From: Periplaneta americana | Taxonomy: Eukaryota > Arthropoda > Insecta > Blattodea > Blattidae | NCBI RefSeq assembly: GCF_040183065.1 | Contig: NC_091117.1 | Location: 99,885,001 to 99,949,000, forward strand | DNA: 64,000 nt | Direction of reading: 5' to 3' | Shown here: positions 13,796 to 26,686 of the stretch, piece by piece | Position numbering within the stretch: position 1 is the first letter of the stretch | How the letters are laid out: the number at the start of each line of letters is the position of its first letter | Position numbers and translations under genes: made by a program | The notes under the pieces: model-generated | Told to the model about the DNA's origin: nothing | Databases searched by the model: none | The model's input: the letters and a program-made list of their open reading frames with translations, nothing else

Positions 13796-15175
13796 GGTAC
13801 AATCTCACAATTTGATTTTCTTTTCATTCTTATTGCTATATTAATAGCAAACAATGTAACTGAAGCTGATTTGCCAATCAGAATGATTATTTTAATATTG
13901 AAACACGCCTTGCAAATTCACTGTAAAAAATTTCGCTCTCCTTCCAACATACTGAATTCTGAAGGAACTACTGTACACCCAAGGAGAACATTTAGGCTGG
14001 AACTGTTATGGTCTCTGAGAGAGTATCTGGAGTGTTCCAGAAAAGATAGTTGGATGGTACGTTACACAGTACTCCAGTTCCTATGAGAAAGATTGTCAGA
14101 AACTCCTACTGTTATTTTTGAACAGAGTGTTCCGACCTATAGTTCTTTTTCCGGAACTGTTATTTTCTCGGTACTGTTTCGAAAGTACTGTTAAGTTATT
14201 TTTCCCTATCTCTATCATAGACCCATCTACTGTGGATGTAGATTGTGCTGCTGCTTAGCTTCAGCTAGAAATGACAGACTGATAGTGTGATAATGAACTG
14301 AAGGTGATATATGTACTGTATAAAACAGGAAAAAGTCTGTGTGATTTTTATTCACATTTTCCATTAGTCAGATTTCTCAGGCTTCATCAGCAGCTTTCGA
14401 CAGACTGTGCATGTTCGGATCCACATACATATACGAACACTGTTTTCTTTAACGAAAATAAGTAAATGCCACCACAGAACTAGCTAATTCATCTGACTAC
14501 AATGTACAGAATTTTCTCAGTTCATGCACTGCCCAGATCATATTGAGCAATCAGTACGCAATAAAGAGGCCAAAAAATCTCGTAAAATTAGCATTACAGA
14601 AGATCAGGAAATAGTTTTACTAATGTCATGCAATAACAAAATGAAAAGAAAAAGTAGAAATTTAAAATGCAGTATAGTATTTAGTTTTATTCAGCTTTCA
14701 TTTCATCCCTAACTTATCAACCAATTGCTTTCATACATGTAAATACCAGTATTAGGCATTCACACTACTTTAAATTTAATTTGATCAGTATGAGAAACAT
14801 TTATTATCACGAAAAAGCAGCTACCACCGCAAGCCTCCGCTGTGCCCACGGCAGTGAAACACGAGCGCAGCAGGCTTCAGAGCTGCCTGAGATGACGTCA
14901 CAGGGGATTGAGTTGACAACCACTGATTTAAACTATCACAAATACCTGAAAATTAAATACTCAAAGTTAACATATTTTCTCGAAACTTACGATTCCCAAT
15001 ACGCTCTCCCACACAAAAATAATGACTTTTAAAACTGCAAAACAATGTGTTACTGCTAATACTATGCAAGTAACAATAGACTGAAACTTGCTAAGAGGCA
15101 GGAATGATTAACTATCAAAGAGAAGCTTAAGAAAGTTGCCAAATCTGTCTGGGCCGAACAGAAACACTTCATTAA

Positions 15176-15590
15176 TGAAAGCGAAATTTCGTAATTTTAT
15201 ATTTTTCTTACATCGATCAATGTACTATAACTAGAGTCAATAAAATTAAAGATACTCCGGGCATATTTTACATTACATTTATAATCTTCCTCAATAAACA
15301 TTGTTACAACGTCGATAGAATGCAACGTTCCAAGATACTAAAACAGATGCTGTGATACATCCCCAGAGGAAAAAGATCTGTGGGTTGACCATTCCGAAGA
15401 TGATGGGAGACTGTAACAGGTCACTAAGCCTATTACTTGACAGGCAGATGATCACGAATGAAAACGAAATTTCTTAACCTTACATTTTTCTTATATTGAT
15501 CAACATTACTAAATAAAATTAAAGACAGTCCTACTCCACACTCAGGACATATTTTACATTACATTTATTATTTTCCTTAATAAGTATTAT
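15176..15590 (+). repeat. Diverged direct repeat around a LINE-end remnant
   Basis: A block of about 130 bp (15176-15305) recurs at about 15460-15590; both contain GCGAAATTTC/ACGAAATTTC, ATCGATCAA/ATTGATCAA, AATAAAATTAAAGA and CATATTTTACATTACATTTA. Between them the plus strand reads RMQRSKILKQML and PRGKRSVG, resembling the C-terminal tail of a LINE reverse transcriptase. The whole is probably a decayed retroelement with duplicated 3' tail. Confidence 0.45.
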
Positions 15591-16236
15591 ACAATACTCT
15601 ATTGTTTTCTTAACATTTTTGTGTTTGATTTATTTCCACAAAGGAAACCACAATTTTCATATTATATTCTATGAAAAAGCATAGTTGAGAACCAATGATT
15701 TAAGGTGGAACAATAAAATCTGATCACTCTTAGCTGTAATAAACTCCTTTCACCCATGAAAATAAGCAGTTGCTGAAGTCAAGAAATGACTGAATTATGT
15801 AATAAAATTACAAATTAACAGGAAATACAGAGTATGTTCTTACTGTACACAGTCAAATATAAGAATCACAGAAGTTCAATGAATTTCTCAGAATAATATG
15901 ACTATCAATGAATAGGTAACTCGTTTCCAGCATGTATGCAATAAATTGTAAGCTTTCCTTTTTTGAGAAGAGAATAATAAATTGACATCAAATGTGAATG
16001 TAAGTAGAGCATTATAAAAGTGAGCAGATATCCATCTTTTATGATTAATTCACAGCATGTTAATGCGTACCTTTGCATGTACGGGAACTTACGAGCTTGA
16101 CAATCTCCATTTCTAAGGTGAAAAATAATTATAACTTAAAGTAATGTATCAGAATTAGGCTTTTAGGTATTCCAAAATGTCCTGTCGAGCCTAATTCTGG
16201 AAGCCTAAGAATTCACATAAAGTAGTGTAATTTAGC
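15591..16236. other. Non-coding stretch, nothing recognised
   Basis: AT-rich, no motif or repeat pair identified. Confidence 0.5.
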
Positions 16237-16244
16237 TTTTAGAT

Positions 16245-17019
16245 CATTGGTGACCAACTCATGCTCTTTGTGCAGGAACACTCTTTGCTGCACAGAGCAG
16301 TATGCAAGAGCAGATTGTCCCACTCAATGCGGCAACCCTTTGATACTCAAGCTTACACTGCTCAAGTGTGTGTTTATTACTCGTCGTGCTAATCAGTATA
16401 GAGCTTGGAACCCATTTAAATGAGGCAAGGCGAAGTGACGTGACAAGAATTTCTTCTTCCAGGGAAACCTACATGAAATGAAATGGAAGCCTGCCTGCTG
16501 GAACGGTGCGAAGATTCGTCACTGGACAAGTCTGGGGGGCAACCAGGTGATGTCGCTTTCTGTCATCTCATTCAAATGTGCTGGGGGTAGGGGATACAAA
16601 GAGACAAAATTTTCATTTTCGTCACCATTTGGAAACTTTCAGGTCTTCATCGGGTGAACTTTCTCTACACAGCAGACAGTCCAAAAATGAATCTTCTCTT
16701 AGTTTCGCCTAGCCTTTTTTCACCTCATCTAAATGGGCGCGAAGCTTAGGTCAGTATATTATTGTATATACATATTCATATTCCTTCTCTCGCGTGTTCC
16801 TGCGAAAAAGACGAAATCGAGGTGCATGTTCAAAATGTTTTGACTATATGGGTGCAAGTGATAACACACAGAGCTCCTCATCTCTTATTTATCACTCCAA
16901 TGATGGGATTCCTGCACACGATTTGCTTGCAATATCAACATTGTTCTTTTTTAGTTGTGAGTAGACGTTGTGAGTAGACACAATGCTTCGTAAAAGAGCA
17001 GCTGAATTGGTCACCATTG
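16245..17019. mobile_element. Non-autonomous hAT-like element, 775 bp
   Basis: Ends CATTGGTGACCAACTCATGC and, reversed from the right, CAATGGTGACCAATTCAGC. Flanking 8-mers ttttagat (16237-16244) and ctttagaa (17020-17027) match at 6 of 8. The terminal 100 bp on each side are shared with the 161-bp element at 36506-36666, so the latter looks like an internally deleted relative. No transposase. Confidence 0.65.
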
Positions 17020-17027
17020 CTTTAGAA

Positions 17028-18388
17028 GATTCACATGAAAAAGAATCTTATTACGTACCCACATTTACTTCTTCATTTTTTCATTCTGTAACTTATATAG
17101 CTACTGGTTTAAGGAAACACAAACCATTTAACAGTTTATTTCAGCATTCCCTGAGATTTGTTGGAATTGCCAATTATAAAATGAGCTTTAAAATAAGTTT
17201 AACTATGATTTTCATATTTTGTTCATAGGTGCTACATAACATTTATATATAGTTTTTAAGTGGTAACATAAACAGCAAAAAGTTTTCTTCAATATACTCA
17301 CAAAAACTTACACTTTTAAGTACATAATGTCAACAAGATAAATTATTACAAAAATAAGAGACTTTCCAACATGTTCACTGCAAGAGTGATCTCAAAAATA
17401 CGTCATTGATACTCAATGGACATATCACCACAACTACTAAGCAACCTTAAGTGTTTTTTTTATGGTAAAATATCAAAACTTTGTTTCTCAACTCTGATTA
17501 AAAAAATTGTACAGAATGGTATGTCTTCAGTCTTTCTTTCAAGTTTAATTAAATTTAAATCCTTATTACATATATAATTAGACCAGGCACGGGAAACTCG
17601 TATTGTAAACAGAACAGTCAGCATGAGTACTTACGTGCAACAGCAACTAAGGCAGCGGAAGAAGCTACGCTCTCTAAGAGAGGTTGTTCTCCATTGCTGC
17701 ATTAGACGAATATTTGTTATAAGTGCTTTCAAATGCATTCAATATGGTTATTGCTCATATGAGTGTATAAATAATAATAAATAATTAGGGTGCATCAAAC
17801 TTCGATAATTACAACAAATTAACAAATTCAACTCATACGTCACAGAGATAACTTTAACCTATGCGACTTCTAGATTACAATACTAAGTACATTCAAGTAA
17901 CAAATAACATAAGTTATTCAAATGATCAGTTATGGCCTAAAGCTGAAATTATCGAAACACAGATTAACCATCTTCAACCGACATTAATGGTTATAATCAT
18001 TCTTTTTCATGGGTTTCTATTTTGTAGTATTTTCTGAATTTCAAATTTATTGCATGTTTTTGCTACTAAAGAGTGTATGCATATAGCACAAGTAAATAGA
18101 ATGAATACACTTTATCATAAGACAATTTCATTTATTGAAGTTCTATACCATTATTATGCAAAGCTGAATGACTCCATAATGACAGTTTTAAGACAAAATG
18201 TACTGTAACTATTGCAACATTAACAAATAATCCGAAGGAGAATACCAGAGTTGAGAAGCAATGTTTGGAGATAAATACTAATTACAAATTACAGTTATAT
18301 TACGAAATTCAAAGTGTATCATAACAACTTATGCAGAGTGAACACAAAACACCACTCAATGTTTCAAAATATCATCACACGCTATATA
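17028..18388. other. Non-coding stretch, nothing recognised
   Basis: No gene or element boundary could be supported here. Confidence 0.45.
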
Positions 18389-18627
18389 TCGACACCCCAG
18401 TTCAAAAGAGAAACAACTAAAAATTTAAGTTTTGAGAAATCTGAATTTTAAAGTTTCATGTTGCTGTGGAAAATCCAATTAACACACTCTAATTTGAGAC
18501 TTGTATTATATTATATAAAACATCATTAACAGAATATGGAGTAATTTCAATGTTCCTTTGAATTTTCACAGCTTTAAAATGCAGGTTTCTCAAAATTTTA
18601 AATGTTGAGTTTGAACTGGGCTGTCGA
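18389..18627. mobile_element. Long-armed MITE flanked by TA
   Basis: Two arms of about 90 bp face each other: left TCGACACCCCAGTTCAAAAG, right (reversed) TCGACAGCCCAGTTCAAACT; similarity continues inward through GTTTTGAGAAATCTG. Both ends abut TA, which fits a Tc1/mariner-type MITE. Confidence 0.7.
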
Positions 18628-18880
18628 TATATACATAAAGAATTAACTGCATGATTGGAAAAAAGTGATTTGAAGGTCCACGTCTGAAGGTGGGGCAGGG
18701 ACTTTATAAAGTACTGAATCTTGTTACTCTCAACATTCAGGTACTCAACTATACATGGCAGCCTTTATCATCGTTTACAATAATTTCGAATGTCTATGAC
18801 ATATTATAACCTGGTTTTCCTTTAAGACAAACACTGACACAACCAGAGTTGGAGCAACTGACATAACCTTGCTGGACTAC

Positions 18881-18886
18881 TTTATT
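18881..18886 (-). promoter_or_regulatory. Candidate polyadenylation signal of the myosin gene
   Basis: TTTATT on the plus strand gives AATAAA on the minus strand, about 223 bp past the stop codon at 19109-19111. It is the nearest canonical signal I noticed. In AT-rich DNA this hexamer is common by chance. Confidence 0.35.
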
Positions 18887-19108
18887 TGTAGGAATAAATT
18901 TTAAGTTAATACTTATCTAAATAATGCAGGAATTGTACAATGTTACAAATCTGAACTTAATTACTATTTTGAAGATACACAATACTTACTGCAGTTTACT
19001 GAAGAATAATGGCCCATTTTGATCATTGTGGTTTACTAAGTAGCAGTGCCAACACAAAACTCTCTTACTTGATTGCTTCGTTTTTCCTGCAGATGTGGAA
19101 ATTCACAC

Positions 19109-19325
19109 TCATGCCTTCAGTCCTATTTTGTGTTGACCATTTTGATCGCTATTTCCAAGAGCATAACTCGTCGGTACAGCATACACAATAACTGTCCCAT
19201 TTCCAGGTCTGAAGTTGGCCATTTGCGCTTCTGGTGAAACTTCTACATGGAGTGGTCTACTTTTATTACCCAACATGCATTGAAACTGGCTACTGACTGT
19301 TACCTTAAGTTCTGCATCACGTAAC
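19109..19325 (-). CDS. Myo1D: Unconventional myosin ID, terminal coding exon
   Basis: Last coding exon (217 bp, 71 residues plus TGA at 19109-19111). It opens right after a TGCAG acceptor and gives one base to complete the Gln codon left by the exon at 26687-26838. The peptide begins LRDAELKV and contains the stretch FRPGNGTVIVYAVP. It forms the end of the TH1 (myosin tail homology 1) domain, which in class I myosins is a basic, lipid-binding PH-like fold. The family is known as an actin motor (Drosophila Myo31DF sets left-right body asymmetry); that role here is inferred from homology. A pogo-type element begins only 22 bp upstream of the acceptor AG. Identification rests on my recognition of the family across all seven exons. 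Confidence 0.88.
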
Positions 19326-19349
19326 CTGCAATTATAAAGAACAGAGATA

Positions 19350-20154
19350 CAGTGAAATCTCTCCTTACGGACATCCCCAAGATACGGACACTCCTCTTAT
19401 ATGCACAGATTTTTATGTCCCAACTGAAATAATACAGAAATAATGATAAATTTAACTCTCGTTTACGGACACTCTCAGACACGGACACAGACAGCTGTTT
19501 CACAGTCCTAAAGCTCGCTTTACCTCCTGACTGCGGACAGAACTTGGATTTCAAGAACTAATGAGTTACAAAAATGGAAAATTTAGTTTTGAGAACTGTA
19601 CAGAAATTCTTTAACATGAAAGAAGACAATAAGGGTCTCGTAGGCTGCCACTAGGCCAGCCGGCTACCCCTTGTTAGCTGGGAGCGGGTGGATAAACAAA
19701 GTCATAAAATTTAACCTGTCTGATGGGTCCAAAGTTTCTGCGATCGTGAAACTGTATTCAACACATGATAGGATTAATCGGATTATTCTCTTCACTTCAA
19801 TCAGTTGTACTGTTTCGAGTGACATGGCACCTGAACGTAAAGGTTAAGTTGAAAACTGTAAGTTACAGTACTGCATAACTGTAGACCTAAAAAAAATTGC
19901 ATGACACAGTACTGTATTTTCCTTTTTTGGTCTTATCTACTGTAGTTCAAAGTTGCAAAGAATTTACTGTAGTACAGTAGACTGTATTTAGAATTAAACT
20001 ACAGTAATACATTTCATTTAAAGTGTGAAGGGATACATAATTATGTTATAAATTTACTCTTAGATTGGGGAGCCTCCCTCTCATTAAAGGCCACCTCCCA
20101 GATGCGGATAGATTGTTACGTCCCTTCGATGTCCGTAAATGAGAGGTTTCACTG
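19350..20154. mobile_element. Non-autonomous pogo/Tigger-like element
   Basis: Inverted ends CAGTGAAATCTCTCCTTACG and, reversed, CAGTGAAACCTCTCATTTAC, both flanked by TA (19348-19349 and 20155-20156), as expected for pogo-group elements. Terminal blocks repeat GGACA and TCCGTAA motifs. 805 bp, no transposase. It lies in the last myosin intron, immediately before the terminal exon in the direction of transcription. Confidence 0.8.
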
Positions 20155-20156
20155 TA

Positions 20157-21378
20157 TAAATATTGTTATTGTTCACAGTCTATTGGAGCTTGGTTTATAC
20201 AGCGAGTCTCAGTGAATGTTCCCAGTATTTCTGTTGGCTGACTAGCAGCAGAAACTCCCTCTCTCCATCACCTACTGCTGCTTGCATCTGTGAACTCATG
20301 GTGCTTCGCCAAATTAAAATTTACGTACAATGTTATATTAATAACATTTGGTATTTACTCTCCATACAGTAGCAGTAGAAGTGTTGGCCATCTTGTGTGA
20401 TACTTAATTCACATCACATCATTCACAGAATCTGTTTCATTAAACTATTCACTAAATTTACTATTATTTATCTATACAAACTGTGCAGCGAGGAAATTTA
20501 TGTCTAAAGTTTTCCCTTGTTCTGTCACACAATTCATTTTTCCATATGTATGTTTTCAAAATGTGTACATGTTCACGCACTGAATATGTAACCATTGCAA
20601 AACTAAACACAACGTAATACACTGTACTTATTCATAGCTGACTCACTGTGCCTTTATAGCAGATGAACTGACGCAGCTAATCTTGTGGGACAGAGATTCA
20701 CCAACCACGCAACTTTCACTTTCCCTCATTCTCCCTCTCTTGGCACGTACACAATAAGAGCTTATGTGTGAAGGATAACATAAACACCAGTAAGGAGTGA
20801 TAAAATAAGCAAAACACTGGCAAAGTGCATCCATTCAAATCCATTTTTACATTTTATAACTAACTCTGCTATTATTTCCTCCCCTACTGCCCCCTCATTT
20901 CACACTGCTAAATCGATTAATACTTTCTGAACTTCCCCTTCTACTCCTCATACTTGTTTCACTTTCTCTTTCCCTACTCTCTTCTTTCGTTGATTTACCA
21001 TTCTTCTCTCCTTCCTTCTGACTTCCAACTCCAAGTTCTCCACTGCTATTACTATCTGATACTCTGGTTACTTCTCTCCACTTCTCTGTAACTTTGCACT
21101 TCTGACTTGGCTCACATCATTGCTGATCATCTCTCTCCGATGATGTCATTGTTGCTATCACCTGAGAGTTCTTTAACACCTGAGCAGAATTTGCTGACAT
21201 TGATGATTTCTTCCGACATCCTTACATAGCAATTTCCTGTGTCACTGCCCTCACGCCTTCCGCAATTTTACCTTTTCTATTCCTTGCACTTTTATTTACA
21301 ATCCCTCTTACTCTCTCCTTTATCTCTATTCTTTTTCTTTCATTTATATTCTCTTCATTTGTCGATTCATTCAAGTTT
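20157..21378. other. Intronic sequence, LINE-linked
   Basis: The right half (about 20870-21378) is pyrimidine-rich on the plus strand, so purine-rich on the minus strand, and directly follows the LINE ORF1 relic. It is probably the decayed region after ORF1. The left half holds nothing I can name. Confidence 0.4.
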
Positions 21379-21379
21379 T

Positions 21380-21860
21380 CTAAAAAAATTCGACATTGAA
21401 TAACTCCCCACTAATTTTCAATTTATCCTTAATTAATTTTGCATAATGTCCATTTTTCCTAGCTGCTTTCATAAATGGTACTAACACCTTCCTTTTACAC
21501 CTCACTTCGTATTCAAAATCTTCCTCTATACTAATAATAGAGTCTTTCAATGATTTCTTTTCATCTATGATCTTCTTCTTAATCATTTGGTTTACCAGCC
21601 TGACCAAAATGGGCCTATTATTCCTGTTTCCCATTCTATACACTTCCTTCACTTGTCCATTTCCAATGTCAATACCTAAACATTTCCAGCATACATTCAC
21701 TATCACTTCATACGTGTCCCAAGACTGTTCATTCACTTGCTCTTCAACACCAAAGAAGATTAGATGTTCCTCTTTTTCTCTTCTTACAAAAACCTTCTTT
21801 TTTAATGGATTATTTTCCTTTTGTAGATCTTCCAGTTTACTATTATAATATCGATGGTCT
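21380..21860 (-). pseudogene. LINE ORF1-like fragment
   Basis: An open frame of about 118 codons, extendable upstream to about 21860, carries a charged helix (KLEDLQKENNPLKKKVFV) and then GIDIGNGQVKEVYRMGNRNN with RPILVRLVNQ. The pattern of a coiled-coil helix followed by a basic RRM-like segment and a KDKLKISG end is that of ORF1 RNA-binding proteins of insect LINEs. ORF1 products coat LINE RNA. Start and downstream ORF2 are missing, so it is a truncated relic inside the myosin intron. The exact LINE clade is not certain. Confidence 0.6.
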
Positions 21861-22402
21861 CCCTTCTCAGCAGAACCTTCACCTCACTTATTACTCACTA
21901 TGGAACAGCTTGTGTTACTACTGCACTTTGCTAAGTTATCAGGATGCGGTCAATCATGTCTAACTCATCTCGCTGCTCATTGAGGAATAGCATCAGGATG
22001 CTTTAGACTAGGGGTGTCAAACTCAAACAGGTGTGTGGGCCATATAACCTAATCAAGAGAGCACAGCGAGCCACTGATCGAGACAAGAAAATTTCAATGT
22101 CAATATTTTATTAGAAACTTGCAGAAGTGAAAGTTGTACAAAAATAATAGATTAAAAGAACAGCCATACATCACTATGTGAGCATGCAAATAAAGAAGTT
22201 TACTTCTGCATATACTTTGTACTGGAAGTCTGGCATCATTTCTCGCCTACCAGATGTTCTAAATCTGGTGAAATGTTTTGGCTATAACTGTCATAATACT
22301 TTTTGAATGTTAATCTGTAAGCCGACTTCTTAATTTCGACTTGTTCAACTTTAAGAGGGATAAAAACTGTTCGCAAATATGTGTGCATTTATTTTTATTG
22401 TG

Positions 22403-22562
<160 letters not shown>

Positions 22563-23316
22563 CACAAAGTACACAAGCAGTAAAATTGAACAAAATACGA
22601 AAGAACAAAATACTAACATATTACAGAAAATAATAACATAACAAGAATTGACATTGTACAAAATGAAAATAATACCATAAGCTATAGAAAAAAAGTAAAA
22701 TATAGATCTAAAGACTGGAATATACCATAAGCAACTCAATTAGTACAAATAGTTAACAGAGAAAACGTAAGAAAGAATACAACAAATGTAATGTAATATA
22801 ATAAAAAAAATTAATTTAAATAAAAGCCACAATAAAAAGGCTATGATAATAAATTAATCTGGTAGTCAAGAGAGTTCAGTGTTGGTGAACAGGAAAAGAA
22901 GAAAAAGATATTTTTTACAAAACTGTCGCAGAGAAGAGAGCTTTGTTGCAGAGAAGTATTTTGAATTAAATTCAGGTAAGGATACATTTTGTAAACCCCT
23001 CTTGAAGGACTGAATCACATTGGAAATCAGTAACTTCAAGTTACATTTCTTCTTTAACTCTTTCAACATCAACTGTACAGAGAGCAGATAACAAAGAAAA
23101 TGAAGATGTCAAATGTTGGAAATGTTACATAATAGTTAATATGGGACATATTCTCATAATTTTCAATGGTGGTCTTTAATGATGGAAAGCGAACAAAGTA
23201 AATAGGTGATTTTCCCGCAGTCTAAGCTTTCTTTGAAAGATTCGAATATGATCATAGAGCTGTGTGAAAATTTGGTTCCTTCCTTGAAGTAGCAAATTTA
23301 CTGACTTGAGGTGCTG

Positions 23317-23429
<113 letters not shown>

Positions 23430-23435
23430 TATTTT

Positions 23436-23486
23436 AGCTGGCAGAGTTAAGGCCATAAGGCTTTCTCTTCCACTCAACCAGCAAAA
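23436..23486. mobile_element. Short SINE-like element, second copy
   Basis: CTGGCAGAGTTAAGGCCATA, AGGCTTTCTCTTCCACTCAA and CCAGC follow directly on the microsatellite, as at 22514. Confidence 0.55.
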
Positions 23487-25306
23487 AGTATACGTACATA
23501 CGTATGAACTTACAAAGAATTCAACAATTTGATTTAGATACATGTATACAAGAGTTATTTACGAATTAAACAACAAAATTACTATGAACTATCAATTAAA
23601 CACTGAAATACAAACTGTGTAGCAGAATTAAGCTAAAATAAATAGAATGTTAATATATAATAGAAAGAGATTATTATGAGACAATTTTGAAAATACAGCA
23701 CTATCAGGATGCATGTGTGTGATGTAAAAAAAAAAAAAGAAGCTAAATCAGTTAGCCAGGACTTGTGATTTGTGATACAACTCTTTGATTTTCATATTCA
23801 TTTCAACTAAGAATATTTCAATACGGTCTTTAAGTTCATAAAATCTTTTTTTTATACTGTGCCCTGACTTAACCATCTAACTTTGGAATGATACGAAGTT
23901 CTGTGTATTGTTTACCAAACTCCAAAAAAAAAAGTGGTAAATTGACAGTGGTTACTAACAGGAGAAAGAATAATATTGACAATTTGTATCATAATCTGCA
24001 CGACGTAATCCATTTTTAATGTTTTTGCAAACAGTGTTTCCTGATCTATTATATAATGTATACCTGTGAAGTTTTCAGCCGGCACCTCCAACCCCACTAA
24101 ATTTAGCCGTAACACCATTTTTGAACCCACCATACAACAGCATCATCAGTGATGATAGTGATACATTTCTTTCAACCATGCTCTGCAGAGTTCATAACTT
24201 CTACTAAAGCTGAGAAAATATAATTTGCTCTAATATTCTGTTTCAAAAGTATTACTTTTAGAAGTTTCTTAGTTATCAACAAGTCTTTCTTCACACCTCG
24301 AATAAACACTGCTAACTGTGCCACGACTTGTATGTCAGTAATCTCGTCACCTGCTATAGAAAACGCAATAAAATTGGCCGAAAGTTTCATTAGTTGTTCT
24401 TTTAAATTTCCTGAAATATCACTGATGCGCTCGGTAACTGTATTCTTTGAGAGGCTGAGGTTTGAAGATGATTGCTTTTTTTTCTGGGCATAATAATTGT
24501 GTAGCAGCAATCAATCATACTATTAAAAACTTTTCCTCGCTGAAGGATTTTCATGCACATGCTATTTTATGTGATAATATAAGACATCCTTTAATGGCAG
24601 ACTCGGTGACTTTATTTACCTGTTTAAACAAGTTCTGCTGCTTTGGCTATTCACTTTTAATTTACGGACTTTGCCCACATGAGCTTGATCAATACAGACT
24701 GGAAGTGAAATAACCCTACAAATTGAAAGGGATGATAAGATATACTTAAAGGAACAGAAAACCTTTATTAAGTTTTGTAATTAAATGCAGTTAATTAGAA
24801 AATTAAGTTGAAAGTTTCAGCAATCTGGCAACATCACAGCTAACACAGTAATCTTTCTTCTAGTAATGTCTCTGTACACGAGCCTTTCTCTCTCACTACG
24901 ACACTGTAGCATTTAGTGGCTTGAAATGAGTGGTTTTTAAATTAAATTTACACGAAAACCGTTCACGCTACTAAAATATGCCAGACGATAAATTATTCTT
25001 TATTGGATTTTCTATCGATATGGACAAAAGTCATGATCCTATTCGCAACAGTTACTGAATAAGTGTGTGTCAAACATCTGGGAGGAACATTTTTTCTGAG
25101 AAAACTATTAACTTTCCACCAGTATGATATTGCACTTTTTTGTTACATACAACATGAGCTATTTACTCTGAAAATCTGCAGCATTATTTCACTTCCACCT
25201 TGTATATTTGCCATAATAATCACAATGTTTAGTGTCATAATGGCGTTTCACGTTGTATTATTTTACTACAGAAACAACATATTTACAACTAAGATATATA
25301 TTCATA

Positions 25307-25308
<2 letters not shown>

Positions 25309-25349
<41 letters not shown>

Positions 25350-25357
25350 TACTACTA
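25309..25357 (+). repeat. (ATT)n microsatellite with ACT tail
   Basis: About 13 ATT units followed by four ACT units. Confidence 0.95.
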
Positions 25358-25966
25358 TTAGAAAAGAAATACGAAATTTTCCATACTTCATTGAACACTC
25401 TACACTCCTTGTCAACATTTGTCTTTACATCACTTTTACTGAGACTCATTTTTAATCCCAGAGGGCAAATTATCGTCAGATGTTACCTTTAAAGTAAGTA
25501 ACTGCAGGCTGAAAGGCAGAGCGTTTTGTGTTAGATGGAATGGGTACAGATTTAAGCTCTTAGATCTGACATCATAGCTCACGTTCCACGAAGACAAATG
25601 AAACTGTTTCTGCATCTGTCAACTATTTCCAGCTGCTGGATTCAGAGTGAACTACTACCTACATGCTGCAGAGTCTCATTTTTCTAGGAGTGAACATACT
25701 ATCTCTGATGACAGAACAGAAGACAACATAGCTGATTTCATTTAATTAGTTGTTCTGTATTAGACTAATTATTTACTGATAATACCTGCCAAGGAAGAGG
25801 TATTCTATTCTGTGATTTATTTCGTTCCTATAATCCATTAGATAAAAACTTATTATATTAGGGTCAAACTTAATAGAAACTTCATATTTTGCCGAGGGCC
25901 ATTTGTAATTGTATCATGGGCTGTCTATGGCCCACAGGCCATACATTTGACACCCCTGCCTTAGAC

Positions 25967-26686
25967 CATTACACCACAAAGCGTGACAATGAATGATTAA
26001 TACATCTTTATAATCACGAACAATAAACATAATCTTCAGAGGATCCTACTCTTGTCTACATTTTTTTTTTGGCATTAGAGAGTTGCAAATAAGAGTCTTC
26101 TTATTATAACCACTGCATACAGAGTAGAAATGAGATTATTACCTTATAACTTACACACAACATGTATCAGGCACTACTCCATCTCATACTACCAGCTCAT
26201 ATTAGTCAGTGCTAGGGAAGCAGAATACTAGCAGTTTATCACTAATTTTTTAATGACATGTCGATGGCTAAAAATCAGACTGTTCCAAGTCCATTTTCCA
26301 GTTTTTTTTTTTTTTTAAAGCTTCATGAAACAATTTGGAATAGCTTCATAGCAACCTTATGGAGAGGAATATTTACAATTTTGTTCGATTCATATATGCA
26401 GACAAGAACTGGAGCACAATGAAACACAGATTTCTTTCTTATAAAAAGTTGGATGTAGAACAGTCTGGTTCTCAGCCATCGATATATAGACACAAGCTTA
26501 ATATCCATAGCATACTTTAAATTACTGTCAACATTATCAAAGCTATACATCATTGAGTAAAACACAGAAATTAAAATGCAATAACAGGGATAAACAAATT
26601 TCGATTAAAGAAGAACCTACAAAACATTGTAGACTGAAATTATACAAGACCTAAAATACCATAATTTTTTATTACTAAGCACTTAC
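25967..26686. other. Intronic sequence, nothing recognised
   Basis: Unannotated intron between the hAT element and the myosin exon. Poly-T runs occur near 26063 and 26305. Confidence 0.5.

Larger units (their letters stand above)
13046..14214. mobile_element. hAT-like element nested inside the 12802-14925 element
   Basis: Ends are TAGCATTGGGAAAAATCG and, reversed from the right, TAGAGATAGGGAAAAATAAC. Just inside both ends lie related blocks (TTCTTTTTCTGGAAC and, reversed, TTCCGGAAAAAGAAC). Flanks tcatagcc (13038-13045) and tcatagac (14215-14222) match at 7 of 8. It must have inserted after the outer element, whose own target duplication is still perfect. Confidence 0.6.
12802..14925. mobile_element. 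hAT-like element with perfect 8-bp target duplication
   Basis: The ends CAGTGATCGTCACCTCGA and, reversed from the right, CAGTGGTTGTCAACTCAA are short imperfect inverted repeats starting CAGTG, as in hAT elements. The flanks are identical 8-mers, atttaaac at 12794-12801 and 14926-14933. No transposase survives, so it is a non-autonomous or gutted copy. It contains a second inverted-repeat element (13046-14214), which in turn contains a LINE fragment and an (AAT)n run. Confidence 0.75.

Noticed and set aside
14340..14420. Minus-strand CTGATGA with nearby GAAA, a possible third hammerhead
   Set aside because: The spacing leaves no room for a stem II, and flanking bases do not pair.
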